Shown piece by piece: positions 35,372 to 45,400 of a stretch of 64,000 nucleotides of DNA (positions within the stretch are counted from its first letter, which is position 1; each line of letters starts with the position of its first letter). The DNA is from Saccharothrix coeruleofusca (lineage in GTDB: Bacteria > Actinomycetota > Actinomycetes > Mycobacteriales > Pseudonocardiaceae): contig NZ_BMRG01000016.1 in the NCBI RefSeq assembly GCF_014648515.1, forward strand, positions 12,512 to 76,511, given 5' to 3'. The translations under genes and the position numbers were made by a program. The notes below the pieces were generated by a model. The model ran no database searches and was not told the DNA's origin. It saw only the letters and a list, made by a program, of their open reading frames with translations.

Positions 35372-36328
35372 GTGACGATGCCTGCCGACCGGCCCGACCG
35401 CGTGATCTGGCGCAACGGCGAGTTCATCCCGTGGAACGAGGCGGTCGTGCACGTCAATGCCGTTGGCCACGCCTCGGTGTCCGCGGCCTTCGAAGGCGTG
35501 CACTCCTACTGGAGCCCGCAGCGCGGTCAGCTGCTGGGATTCCGGTTCCGCGATCACATGCAGCGGATGCTCGACTCGCTGCGGCTGAGCTGGCTGGCGC
35601 CGCCGTTCGACGCCGACGAGCTCGTCGCCGCCGCGGTGGAGCTGCTGCGGCGGGTGAGCGAGCCCGGCCGCGACGTCTACGTCCGGCCGTGGGGATTCGC
35701 CGCGGGGCTGCACCGCGAGCAGATGGTGCCCGCGGGCACACCGGCCGAGATCGTGATCGACAGCTGGGACTTCGAGAGCAAGCTGGGCCGGGGGCGCACC
35801 TGCACGCTCGCGGTCAGCTCGTGGCCGCGGTTCAACACCAACGCATCCCCGGCCACGATGAAGGTGTTCGCGAATTACCACAACGGCAGGCTCGGCACCA
35901 TAGACGCCCGCCGACGTGGTGCGGATTGGCCGATCTTCACCAACGGCAACGGCGAGGTGACCGAGAGCTCGGGGGCCTGCATCGCGGTGATCAAGGACGG
36001 CGTGGTGGCCACCCCGGACCTGTCCAGCGGCGTGCTCGACAGCATCACCAGGCGCACCGTGCTGCAACTGGCCGAGGAAGCGGGCATCCCCACGCAGACG
36101 CGCCGGATCGACCGCACGGAGCTGTACCTCGCCGACGAGATCTTCCTGGTCGGAACGGCCGCGGAGATCCTGCCCGCGGTCGAGGTGGACGGTTTCCCGA
36201 TCGGCACCGGCCAGGCCGGACCGGTGACCCGGCAGCTGGAGGCGGCCTACCACGACGTGGTTCGCGGCGTGGTCGACTCGCACGAGGAGTGGTTGGTCCC
36301 GGTGGAGCGCGCGCGCGTCGCCGGGTGA
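35372..36328 (+). CDS. Class IV (branched-chain-type) aminotransferase
   Basis: A 318-residue fold-type IV PLP enzyme similar to IlvE. The PLP lysine lies in ATMKVFANYHNG, the phosphate-binding region is GEVTESSGACIAVIKDG, and SGVLDSITRRTVL and YLADEIFLVGTAAEILPAVEVDG follow. It may transaminate the chain-extended 2-oxo acid or make D- or L-amino donors. GTG 35372 has GGAG five bases upstream; ATG 35378 is an alternative. It begins 40 bases after the HxlR gene and ends at a terminator. Confidence 0.88.
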   Translation: MTMPADRPDRVIWRNGEFIPWNEAVVHVNAVGHASVSAAFEGVHSYWSPQRGQLLGFRFRDHMQRMLDSLRLSWLAPPFDADELVAAAVELLRRVSEPGRDVYVRPWGFAAGLHREQMVPAGTPAEIVIDSWDFESKLGRGRTCTLAVSSWPRFNTNASPATMKVFANYHNGRLGTIDARRRGADWPIFTNGNGEVTESSGACIAVIKDGVVATPDLSSGVLDSITRRTVLQLAEEAGIPTQTRRIDRTELYLADEIFLVGTAAEILPAVEVDGFPIGTGQAGPVTRQLEAAYHDVVRGVVDSHEEWLVPVERARVAG

Positions 36329-36339
36329 CCCGATCTCCG

Positions 36340-36377
36340 CGATCCGCGCAGCGGGCGGTCGTCCGCTGCGCGGATCG
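36340..36377 (+). terminator. Hairpin terminator after the class IV aminotransferase gene
   Basis: A 15-base perfect inverted repeat (36340-36354 with 36363-36377) with an eight-base loop, 11 bases after the stop codon. Confidence 0.85.
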
Positions 36378-36826
36378 AATGCGGGTACCGATCCCGCCGT
36401 CGCGCAGTGAGCGCGATCAGGCGACCGGGTGGTGTCGGGTTGTCCGGCAGGCGGCCGGGCTGAGGCGGCCGGGCTGAGGCAGCAGGCGCTGGAGTGGCCG
36501 CGGGAGTGGCTGCGGCGGGTGTCGCACCAGCCCTCGACGCAGCGCGGTGGCGAAGAACAACCCCGCGATGGCGTTGTGGTTCCACACCGGCCCTCACGGC
36601 CACCGGACAGCCGCACATCCGGCTCGTCGGCGAGGACCGCGGGTAGGGCGGTGCGGCAGAAGCGCCGGAGCGGGAATCACCCTTGGCGTGATGCCCTCGT
36701 CGACGCCTCGCGCGCGTCCAGGGGCGCGAACGAGGCGTTCATCGCTCCTGGACGCGCGCGAACACCGTGAGGGGGCATCCACGCGGAGACCGATTCCGCT
36801 GGTCCCAGGTGGTGGGTCGGCGGGGA
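36378..36826. other. Convergent intergenic region
   Basis: About 450 bases between the aminotransferase and the leftward regulator. Apart from the inverted repeat at 36686-36785, I see no gene or other structure. Confidence 0.6.
36686..36785. terminator. Large composite inverted repeat between convergent genes
   Basis: An inner stem pairs 36709-36722 with 36747-36760 (14 perfect bases, extended by a wobble and three pairs). An outer stem pairs GATGCCC at 36690-36696 with GGGCATC at 36773-36779, flanked by GCGTG and CACGC. It lies 42 bases beyond the stop of the leftward NarL/LuxR gene and probably stops transcription from both sides. Confidence 0.7.
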
Positions 36827-37528
36827 TCAAGCCCCTACTTGTTCCCCGCTCTGCTGAGAACGCCACCGCACCCGTGGGGTGTTCGGCCTGGAGACGTAAC
36901 CGAACTCCATCGCGTTGATCACCATCTCGACCTTGGTGGCGGCGTTCAGCTTCTCCCGGATCCGGCGGGCGTACGTACCGACCGTGGCCTCGGACAACCC
37001 CATTCGGCGGGCGACCTGCCGGTAGGTCAGCCCGTCCCCGATGTGCCGCATGGTCTCGATCTCGCGGCGGCTGAGCGAAGCACGCAGGCCGGGGGGCGTG
37101 TAGCGGGGCTCGCGGCCTGCCCTGACCTCCGCGGCGAGCTGGCGCATGGCGGTGATGAGCTGCGAGATCTCCGCGTCGTGCTCGACCACTCGGTGGACGC
37201 CCGCGTCGGCTGCGAGCGCGCGTGTCGCGGGATTGTCCGAGGAGGCCAGCAGCACTACCCTGCTGACGTCGGTCAACGCGCGGACCTTCGCCGCGCACGG
37301 CGGCTCACCCAGTGAGTCGATCCCGACGACGGTCAGGTCGGCGGGCTCGGCAGCGGTCAGCGAGTCCAATGACTCGACCGACTCGACCACCCGGAACCGG
37401 TCCTCCGTGGTCGCGGCCCAGACCGCACCGGCTCGCGCCAACGGGTGTCGTACGACGAAGGCCACGGTACACCATCGGTGATCCCCGTCCTGCGGTCCGG
37501 ATGCGAGCGGACTGATCGGCTTCGTCAC
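36827..37528 (-). CDS. NarL/LuxR-type regulator with an atypical receiver domain
   Basis: A 233-residue regulator. The N-terminal 130 residues resemble a response-regulator receiver (VAFVVRHPLARAGAV), but the stretch where the phosphorylated Asp is expected reads LTVVGIDSLG without a clear match. It may therefore work without phosphorylation. The C-terminal LuxR HTH is clear (LSRREIETMRHIGDGLTYRQ then SEATVGTYARRIREKL). The start is GTG 37528 with GGAGG seven bases upstream. It is divergent from promoter copy B and so is a candidate controller of the megasynthase operon. Confidence 0.86.
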   Translation of the reverse strand: MTKPISPLASGPQDGDHRWCTVAFVVRHPLARAGAVWAATTEDRFRVVESVESLDSLTAAEPADLTVVGIDSLGEPPCAAKVRALTDVSRVVLLASSDNPATRALAADAGVHRVVEHDAEISQLITAMRQLAAEVRAGREPRYTPPGLRASLSRREIETMRHIGDGLTYRQVARRMGLSEATVGTYARRIREKLNAATKVEMVINAMEFGYVSRPNTPRVRWRSQQSGEQVGA

Positions 37529-37842
37529 CGGTGAACCTCCTCTGCGGTGCCGAGGGTGGGTACACCGCAGCAGTCTTCACACGCGCGTTCCCTATCCGAT
37601 CCCGATCCGTGCCCGCCGCGCGCGACCAACCCGCGCACTCCGCGCCCGGTGTTGTCAAGTCATGATTCGTGCGACTTCCCCGGTCCCGGCAGGCGCGGTG
37701 CACTGCTCCTGTGGCTCAGCGCGAGCAACAGCCCGTGGACTCGCGCCGGGTGCGCCCGGCACTTGGCGTCGAGTTCAACGGTGTCTCCGCCCGCTGCCGC
37801 GAAACCCACGTCAACGATGGGGTACACGAGTCAGGAGTGGTG
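37529..37842 (+). promoter_or_regulatory. Promoter/leader copy B, upstream of the megasynthase operon
   Basis: Holds TTGTCAAGTCA (about 37652), TTCGTGCGACTT and CCCGGTC in the same order as copy A at 350-382. It ends in the identical start context CACGAGTCAGGAGTGGTGATG. Copy B is about 65 bases longer between the upstream block and the start codon. The duplication suggests that one regulator drives both operons. Confidence 0.7.
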
Positions 37843-37944
37843 ATGCTTCCCAACGCAGAGCAGCGGGCGGGCAACGTGTTGACCGCGCACCGGTTCCACT
37901 CGCCCGCCCGGGCCGACGCCGCAGGCGGAACCGACCGGAACTAG
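37843..37944 (+). pseudogene. Decayed 5' remnant of the LeuA/homocitrate-synthase-like gene
   Basis: A 33-codon reading frame that starts with the same ribosome binding site and context as the synthase at 476. Its peptide MLPNAEQRAGNVLTAH aligns with the synthase start and then with [12 protein letters not shown] after a gap of about 14 residues. After His16 the similarity ends. It is best read as an old partial duplication carrying promoter, leader and the first codons, with an internal deletion. It could still be translated as a leader peptide. Confidence 0.6.
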
Positions 37945-38250
37945 GGCGAGATCGGGATCACCGGCGGCGAGCCGCACACGGCGCGCGAACGGTGCACCAC
38001 CCCGGCGGTGGGTCCGGTTCGCGCGAACCGGTGCACGCCGGAGCACCCGGCACCAGACCGCGACGCGGCCGGTCCGGTCGCGGCCGCCCTCTCGTCCGCC
38101 CCGGTGATCGAACGGCCCAACCACGTGACACGACCAGGGCGACTCGTGCCGCAGCGCTGCGGGCGACCGAGCGTCGTTGCGCGGAGGCCCGGCGATCAGC
38201 GCCGGACGCCACCGGCGAAGCACCCGTTGCGACCACGTCCACCAGCTCTG
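37945..38250 (+). other. Untranslated or degenerate stretch before the MFS gene
   Basis: About 306 bases with open frames but no recognisable protein similarity. It may be further decayed duplicated sequence. No obvious hairpin was seen. Confidence 0.5.
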
Positions 38251-39432
38251 ATGGGAACGAATGCGTTGTTGCAGGAAGATCGGCGAGCTCTCCGCCTGTT
38301 CGTCGCGCTCGTCGGCGGTTACTCAGTCTCCGCGTACGGCACCTACCTCAACCTGGTCGCGTTGAGCCTGTTCACGTGGCACCTCACCGGCAGCGCGTTC
38401 ACCACCGGTGTGATCATGGCGCTGCGGCTGACCTGCGGATTCCTCGGCGGACTGGTCGCAGGCCGAATCGCGGTGGCCGGTCGGACCGCCATGATCGGAT
38501 CGGACATCGCCCAGGCCGCGGCCATGGTGGCCCTGGTGATCTGGCCGAGCCTGGCCGTCCTGTGCGCGGTGGCGGTGGTCATGGGCGTCGGCAACACGTT
38601 CTTCGCGGTCGCCCTGCGCAGCAGCGTCCCGCGGATGGTCGGCCAGCACCAGCGCACGAAGGCCAACGGTTACCTGGTCACGGGGCGTTCGATCGGCACG
38701 GTGCTCGGTTTCGTCTCCGCCGGAGTCCTGATACCCGCAGCCGGGTACGACGCGGCCTTCCTGGTGAACGCCGCGTCATTCGTCGTCTGCGCCGCGACTC
38801 TGGCCGCGCTTCCGCTGGGCACCACGACACCTGAACCGTCGCGGCCGAGCGCCCCGATCGGCACGTTGAAGCTGCTGCGGACGCTTCCCGCCTGCTTCCT
38901 GGGCATGTTCGCGGTCCGCGGCGCCGACGCGCTGGGATCGGCGTCCCACAACGTCGCGCTGCCGATCTTCACCCCCGCACCGGCGTTCATGAGCCAGTTC
39001 TGGACGGCGTGGGCGATAGGCGCGTTCTCGGCGCACCACGTCGTGTCCAGGTGGGTCGAGCGACGTGGCAGCCCTCCTGGCGAGCGGGCCTTCGCGATCG
39101 GCACGTGCGTGATGTCCTTGGCGTTCTTCACCGCTTTCACCGGCCTGCCCGCGGTCGGGCTCGTCGTGGTGGTGTTCGCGGCGGGCCTGGCGGACGGACT
39201 CACCGAGATCAGCTACGTGTCCAGGCTGCAGACGTTGCCGGAGGAGCTCCGCGGCCGGGCCTTCGGCGTGTCCGCCAGCGTCGAGGCGGGCGGCTTCGCG
39301 ATCGGCATGCTCATCGCCGCCGGTCTGCTGGAGGCGCTTCCTCCTCCGGCGGTCGTCGGTCTGCTCCACGGCGCCGCGCTAGTCACGGCTGGAACTCTCC
39401 TGCTGATATCGACCACTCTGAGGAGAACATGA
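38251..39432 (+). CDS. MFS transporter encoded with the megasynthase
   Basis: A 393-residue major facilitator protein with about 12 hydrophobic segments, starting MGTNALLQEDRRALRLFVAL. It resembles the MFS_3/enterobactin-exporter group (GGYSVSAYGTYLNLVALSLF, LAGLVAGR-type loop at GGLVAGRIAVAGRTAM). ATG 38251 has no clear ribosome binding site; an upstream in-frame extension has no similarity. The stop overlaps the megasynthase start (ATGA), so transporter and synthase are translationally coupled. Likely exports the product. Confidence 0.85.
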   Translation: MGTNALLQEDRRALRLFVALVGGYSVSAYGTYLNLVALSLFTWHLTGSAFTTGVIMALRLTCGFLGGLVAGRIAVAGRTAMIGSDIAQAAAMVALVIWPSLAVLCAVAVVMGVGNTFFAVALRSSVPRMVGQHQRTKANGYLVTGRSIGTVLGFVSAGVLIPAAGYDAAFLVNAASFVVCAATLAALPLGTTTPEPSRPSAPIGTLKLLRTLPACFLGMFAVRGADALGSASHNVALPIFTPAPAFMSQFWTAWAIGAFSAHHVVSRWVERRGSPPGERAFAIGTCVMSLAFFTAFTGLPAVGLVVVVFAAGLADGLTEISYVSRLQTLPEELRGRAFGVSASVEAGGFAIGMLIAAGLLEALPPPAVVGLLHGAALVTAGTLLLISTTLRRT

Positions 39433-42400
39433 CCATGGGAGAATCCTCGTTCACCTGCGGTGGCGATCTCCACCTGAGCGACGACGACCCCCGCGACGCG
39501 GTTGCCGCCCTCCTGCGCGCCGCCCGAGAGTTCCCGCACTCGGGTGTGGGCACATCCCATGGCCTGCAGACCTATCCGGATCTCCTGGCCCTGGCTCGCC
39601 GCATGACCACCCGCCTCCGGCGGTCGGGGGTGACCAGCGGTGACCATGCCATCATCGCAGGTCTGCCGCTGACCGCCTTCTTCCCGGCGTTCTGGGCGTG
39701 CCTGCTCGGCGGGATCAAACCGGTGGTCATCGCCGATCCGCCCGCCCGCGGCCCGGCCCACGACCGGCTGATCCACACCTGGAACCTGCTCGGCAGGCCA
39801 CCGGTGATCACCGACACCACCGGCGCCGCGGCCCTGGACATCGCGACCATCGACATCTCCGGGTGCGAGGACGAACCGGAAGCCGAGCAGGTCCACCACC
39901 CGCAGGAGGACGACGTCGCGCTGTTGGTGCTGTCATCCGGCAGCACTGGCGCCCCCAAGGCCGCGCAGTTGACGCACCGCGCGCTGGCCGAGATGGCCGC
40001 GGGGAGCGGACGTGTCCTGGGCATCGATCCGCCTGCCGTCTCGCTGAACTGGTTGCCCATCGACCACAGTGGCGCGCTGCTGCTCTACCACGTGGCCGAA
40101 GTGTTCGCGGGCTGCACGAACGTCCACCTGCCGACCGGGGATGTGCTGGCCGATCCGCTCACCTGGCTCGACGCGCTGGCCGAGTGGCGGGCCAGCCACA
40201 CCTGGGCGCCCAGCTTCGGCTACCAGCTCGTCGCCCGCGCCGTCGAGGCCGCGGGCGACCGGAGCTGGGACCTGAGCGCGGTCCGCTCACTGGTGTGCGG
40301 CGGTGAGCAGATCACGCTGTCGATGGTGGACCGGTTCTTCACGGCCACGGCACCCTTCGGGCTGACCCGCGACATGTTCGTGCCGACCTGGGGCATGGCC
40401 GAGACGACGACCGGGATCACGCATGGCGGGTTGCACGTGCGGCACGTGCTCAAGTCCAGTCTCGGCGCAACCCTGCGGTGGGCGGAGGGACCGGGCCCGG
40501 ACAGCTCGACATTCGTCACCGCCGGCTCGCCCGCCCCCGGAGCGGCCATCCGGATCGTCGACAGCGACGGCAACCCGCTGCCCGAGAGGCGGATCGGCAG
40601 CCTGCAGGTGTCCGGCAACCGGATCACCACCGGCTACGCCAATAATCCCGAAGCCACGCGGGCCGCGCTCTCCAGTGACGGGAAGTGGCTGCACACCGGC
40701 GACCTCGCGTTCATCGACGAGGGCGTGTTGGTGATCACGGGCCGGGAGAAGGACGTGATCATCCTCAACGGGCACAACGTGTCGTGCCACGAGGTCGAGG
40801 AGGTCGCCGGTTCCGTCGCAGGCGTCCCGGCCGGTGGCGTCGGCGCGTGCGGCATCTCGAACCCGGCGACGGGCAGCGACGAGCTGGCGGTCTTCTTCGA
40901 GGACAACGGCGTTGATACCGCCAGGATCCAGCGTGACATCAGGGCGGCCGTGTTCACGCGCCTGCGGCTGACCGCCGCGCGCGTCATCCCCGTGCCCGCT
41001 CGCGACTTCCCCCGCACGAGCAGCGGCAAGGTGAAGCGCGGCGCGCTGCGGGAGCTGGTCGAGCCGGACGTGCGCGCGACCGTGAGCGACATCCTGGGCC
41101 AGGAGATCGACGAGCACACGCCGTTCTACGAGCTGGGCCTGACCTCCGTGACGCTGATGCAGCTCAAGGCCCGCCTCGAAGAGCGACTGGGCGTGAGCAT
41201 CGAGAGCACCGCCATGTTCGAGCACCCGACCGTGGCCGCGCTGACCGCCCACGTGATGGGCAGGCCACGAACCGGGCCCGCCACGGCAGAGGCGCGCCAG
41301 GAGGACACCAGGATAGCGATCATCGGGATGTCGGCGAGGTTCCCCGGCGCGTCGACGATCGACGAGTTCTGGCGGAACCTGCGCGAGGGCGTGGACAGCG
41401 TCGACAGGTTCACCGACGCCGACCCCGATGTGGTGCCAGTCGGCGGCACGTTGGCCGATGTGGACGTGTTCGACGCGGAGTTCTTCGGGATGTCCCCGGC
41501 TGAGGCCGAGCTCACCGAGCCCGACCACCGGCTGTTCCTGGAGTGCGCTTACCAGGCGCTGGAGCACGGCGGATACGCCGCCACCGGACCAGACCTCCGG
41601 GTGGGCGTCTACGCGGGTTCGGGCATGCACCTCTACGGTCACCAGGACCTGCTCCGGCCCGCCCGCGACGTCCCGACCGCGATGCAGGCGACCATCGGCA
41701 CCCAGCCGGACTTCCTCGCGTCCCGAGTGGCCTACCGGCTCGGCCTCACCGGACCCGCGATCGGCGTGCAGACAGCGTGCTCGACGGCTCTGGTCGCCGT
41801 GCACCTGGCCGTGCAGGGACTGCTGAGCGGCGACGCGGACATGGCGCTGGCGGGCGCCGCGGCCGTCCGCGTGCCGCAGGAGGCGGGTTACCGGCACTTC
41901 CCCGGCTCGATCCTCTCCGCCACGGGGCGCTGTCGGACGTTCGACGCCGAGGCCGACGGGACGGTCGGCGGCAACGGGGTCGCCGCCGTGCTGCTGAAGC
42001 GGCTCGACCGGGCCATCGCCGACGGTGACACCGTGCACGCCGTGATCCTGGGGACCGCGGTGAACAACGACGGCGCCACCAAGGTCGGCTTCACCGCGCC
42101 GAGCGTGTCCGGCCAGGTCGCCGTGGTCCGCGAGGCCCTGCGCAGGGCAGGAGTGTCCGGGGAGACGATCTCGTACGTCGAAGCGCACGGAACGGGCACC
42201 GCGCTCGGTGACCCGATCGAGGTCGAGGCCCTGTCCAGGGCGCTGCGCGCGGACACCGACCGCACCGGGTTCTGCACGCTCGGCTCGGTCAAGCCGAACA
42301 TCGGCCACCTCGACACCTGCGCCGGGATGGCCGGTCTGATCAAGACCGTGCTGATGCTCCGGCACCGGGAGTTGGTGCCCACCATCAACCTGCGCGAGCC

Positions 42401-45400
42401 CAACCCCGAACTGCGCCTCTCGGACGGTCCCTTCGTCCTGGGCACTCGGCACCAGCCGTGGACCACGAGCGGCGGGCCGAGGCGGGCCGGGGTCAGCGCG
42501 CTGGGAGTCGGCGGGACCAACGCGCACGTGGTCCTGGAGGAGGCGCCTGCGGTGATTCCCGCGACCGCCACCGGTCCGGTGGTCCTGCCGCTGTCCGCGC
42601 ACACTCCGGCCGCGCTCGGCCGACTGGCCGGGGAACTGCGCGACCACCTGGTGGAGCACCCCGAGCTGTCCGCAGCCGACGTCGCGAGCACCCTGGCTCT
42701 CGGTCGTCGGCACCTGGCTCACCGGACGGCCGTCGTCGGCAGGACGGTCGCCGAACTGGCCGACGCCTTGACCGAACTGCCGGAGCCCGCCGGTCGCGGC
42801 CCGATCGTGTTCGCGTTCTCCGGTCAGGACACCCTCCCGACCAGCGCCGACTTCACCGGTTTTCCGCGCTCGCAGGAAGTGCTCGCCGCTTGCGACAGCC
42901 CGCAGGCCCAGCCGAGGCTGTTCGCCTTCCAGGTCGCTCTGGTGGAGATGTGGCGTTCGCTGGGCGTCGAGCCGGACATCGTCACCGGGCACAGCGTCGG
43001 TGAGTACGCGGCGCTGTATGCCGCCGGAGCGCTGACGTTCGAGGACGGGCTGCGGCTGACCACGATTCGCGGCGAGCTGATGTCCGCCACCGAGCCCGGC
43101 GGCATGGTCGCCGTCGTCGGTGATCCGCCCGAGGTGGATCGGATCGCCACGAGGACCGGCACCGAGATCGCCGCTGTGAACGGACCGGGGGCGTGCGTGC
43201 TGTCCGGATCTGCCCGCGCCCTCGAAGCGGCGATCGAGCTGCTCGACGAGCAACGCATGGTCTGGCGGAGGCTCGACGTGGACCGCGCGTTCCACTCGGC
43301 CCTGATGGAGCCGATCATCGAGGACTTGCGCGCGAGCGCGTCGGGTGTCGTTCTCGGACCGTTGCGGAAGACCGTGATCAGCGGCTTGGACGGCACGCCG
43401 TTGGCCGCGGTGGACGCGGATTACCTGTGCGACCACGCCCGGCGAACGGTGCGGTTCGACCGGGTCCTGTCCACGCTCGCTGACGCTGGGTTGTTCGTCG
43501 AGATCGGTCCCGGTCGCGTGCTCACGGGCATCGCCCGCAGGGCGCTTCCCGGAAGCCGCTGGGTACCGAGCTGGGGCACCGAGCTCGCCCTGCCCACCGC
43601 CCTCGCCGAGGTCTACCGGACAGGTGTGACGCCGGACTGGAGCGGAGTCGTCAACGGTCGTCGTGTCCCGCTGCCAGGTTGTCCGCTGCAGCGCACGCCG
43701 GTAGCTCAGCCCACGGCCCCGGAGCAGGCTGACGAGTCCAGCCTCGACGTGGTCGGCTCGCTGCTGGCCAAGCAGCTGGGTCTGCCGGAGGTGGATCCCG
43801 ACCGGTCGTTCGTCGAGCTGGGGGCCGACTCGCTGACGCTGATGAGCGTGGTTCGCGAGCTGGACGTGAGGCACGACGTCCGGGTTCCGGTGCGGGAGCT
43901 GTTCGGCGAGACCGACACACCCCGGAAACTCGCCGCCAAGGTCGGGCGGGCGCTTCCCCGCACGGCGACCGAGCCCGCTCCCGAGCCACTCCGACCCCAG
44001 CCACCCCGGACCGAGCTGCCAGGGCCCCAGCCGCCCCGGACCGAGCTGCCGCCAACCGGACCTGCCCGAACCGAGCTGCCCCTGGCCGAGGCGGCGGACA
44101 CCGACGTGTACGCGGTCATCGAGCGACAGCTGCGCATCACCGAGCGGCTGACCACCGAGATCTCCCAGCTCATGGCCCGTCAACTGGATCTCCTCGGGAC
44201 GAGGGGAACCCCGCGGCCGCCTGCCGAACCGGATGCGAAGCCGGTCGCGAAGCCGGATGCGAACCCGGTCGTGAAGCCGGTCGTGAAGCCGCTGCCACAG
44301 GTCGACGTGCGCCCGCTCGCCACGACGCCGTGGCCGTCGCGAACCGCGTGCGACTTCAGCCTGTACTTCTTCGGCGACTACCCCGACGAGACCGCGCAGG
44401 ACAAGTACCGGTTGATCACCGAGGCGGCCAGGTTCGCCGACGAGCACGACTTCCACGCCCTGTGGCTGCCCGAGCGGCACTTCCACTCCTTCGGCGCCCT
44501 GTTCCCGAACCCGTCCGTGCTCGCCGCCGCGCTGGCCGCGCAGACCAGCCGCGTCAGGTTGCACGCGGGCTCGGTCGTGCTCCCGCTGCACCACCCGCTC
44601 CGGGTGGCCGAGGAGTGGTCCGTCGTGGACAACCTCTCCGGTGGTCGGGCGGGCCTGTGCGTGGCGAGCGGCTGGCACGCCCAGGACTTCGTGCTCGCAC
44701 CGGAGAACTACGGCAGGCACCGGGAGGAGCTCTACACGCGCCTGGACACCGTGCGCAGGCTGTGGTCCGGTGAGGCCATCACGGCCACCGCGGGCAACGG
44801 CGAGGTGGTCCAAGTGCGATCCCACCCTCGGCCCGTGCAGCAGCAGCCGCCCATGTACGTGGCGGTGGTCGGCAACCCGGAGAGCTACCGCAAGGCAGCG
44901 GCCGCGAACGTCGGTGTCGTCACGAACCTGATGTCCCAGACGGTCGAGGAGCTCGCGGCGAACATCGCGCTGTACCGGCGGACGAGGGAGGAGCACGGTC
45001 TGGACCCGGCCGCGGGTCGTGTCGTGGTGCTGGTCCACACCTACGTCGGTGATGACCCGGACGTGGCACGCGCCGAGGCTTTCGAGCCGTTCTGCGCGTA
45101 CCTCCGCTCGTCGCTGTCGCTGTTCAACCAGGTGACGAACAGTCTCGGCGTGGACATCGACCTGGAGAGCGCCGCCGAGGACGACGTGACCTTCCTGCTC
45201 GAACAGGCGTACCAGCGCTACTGCGACTCCCGCGCCCTGATCGGGAGCCCGATCAGCTGCGGCAAGGTGATGGACGACCTGCTCGCGGCCGGGGTGGACG
45301 AGATCGCGTGCTTCGTCGACTTCGGCGTCGCGACCGAGAAGGTGCTCGCCGGTCTGCCCGCGGTGGACGAACTCCGGCGGGTGTACTCGCAGAAGAGGCA

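Noticed and set aside
43980-44300. CRISPR-like array from the evenly spaced repeats
   Set aside because: The repeats are contiguous, in frame and encode a proline-rich linker; no unique spacers exist.
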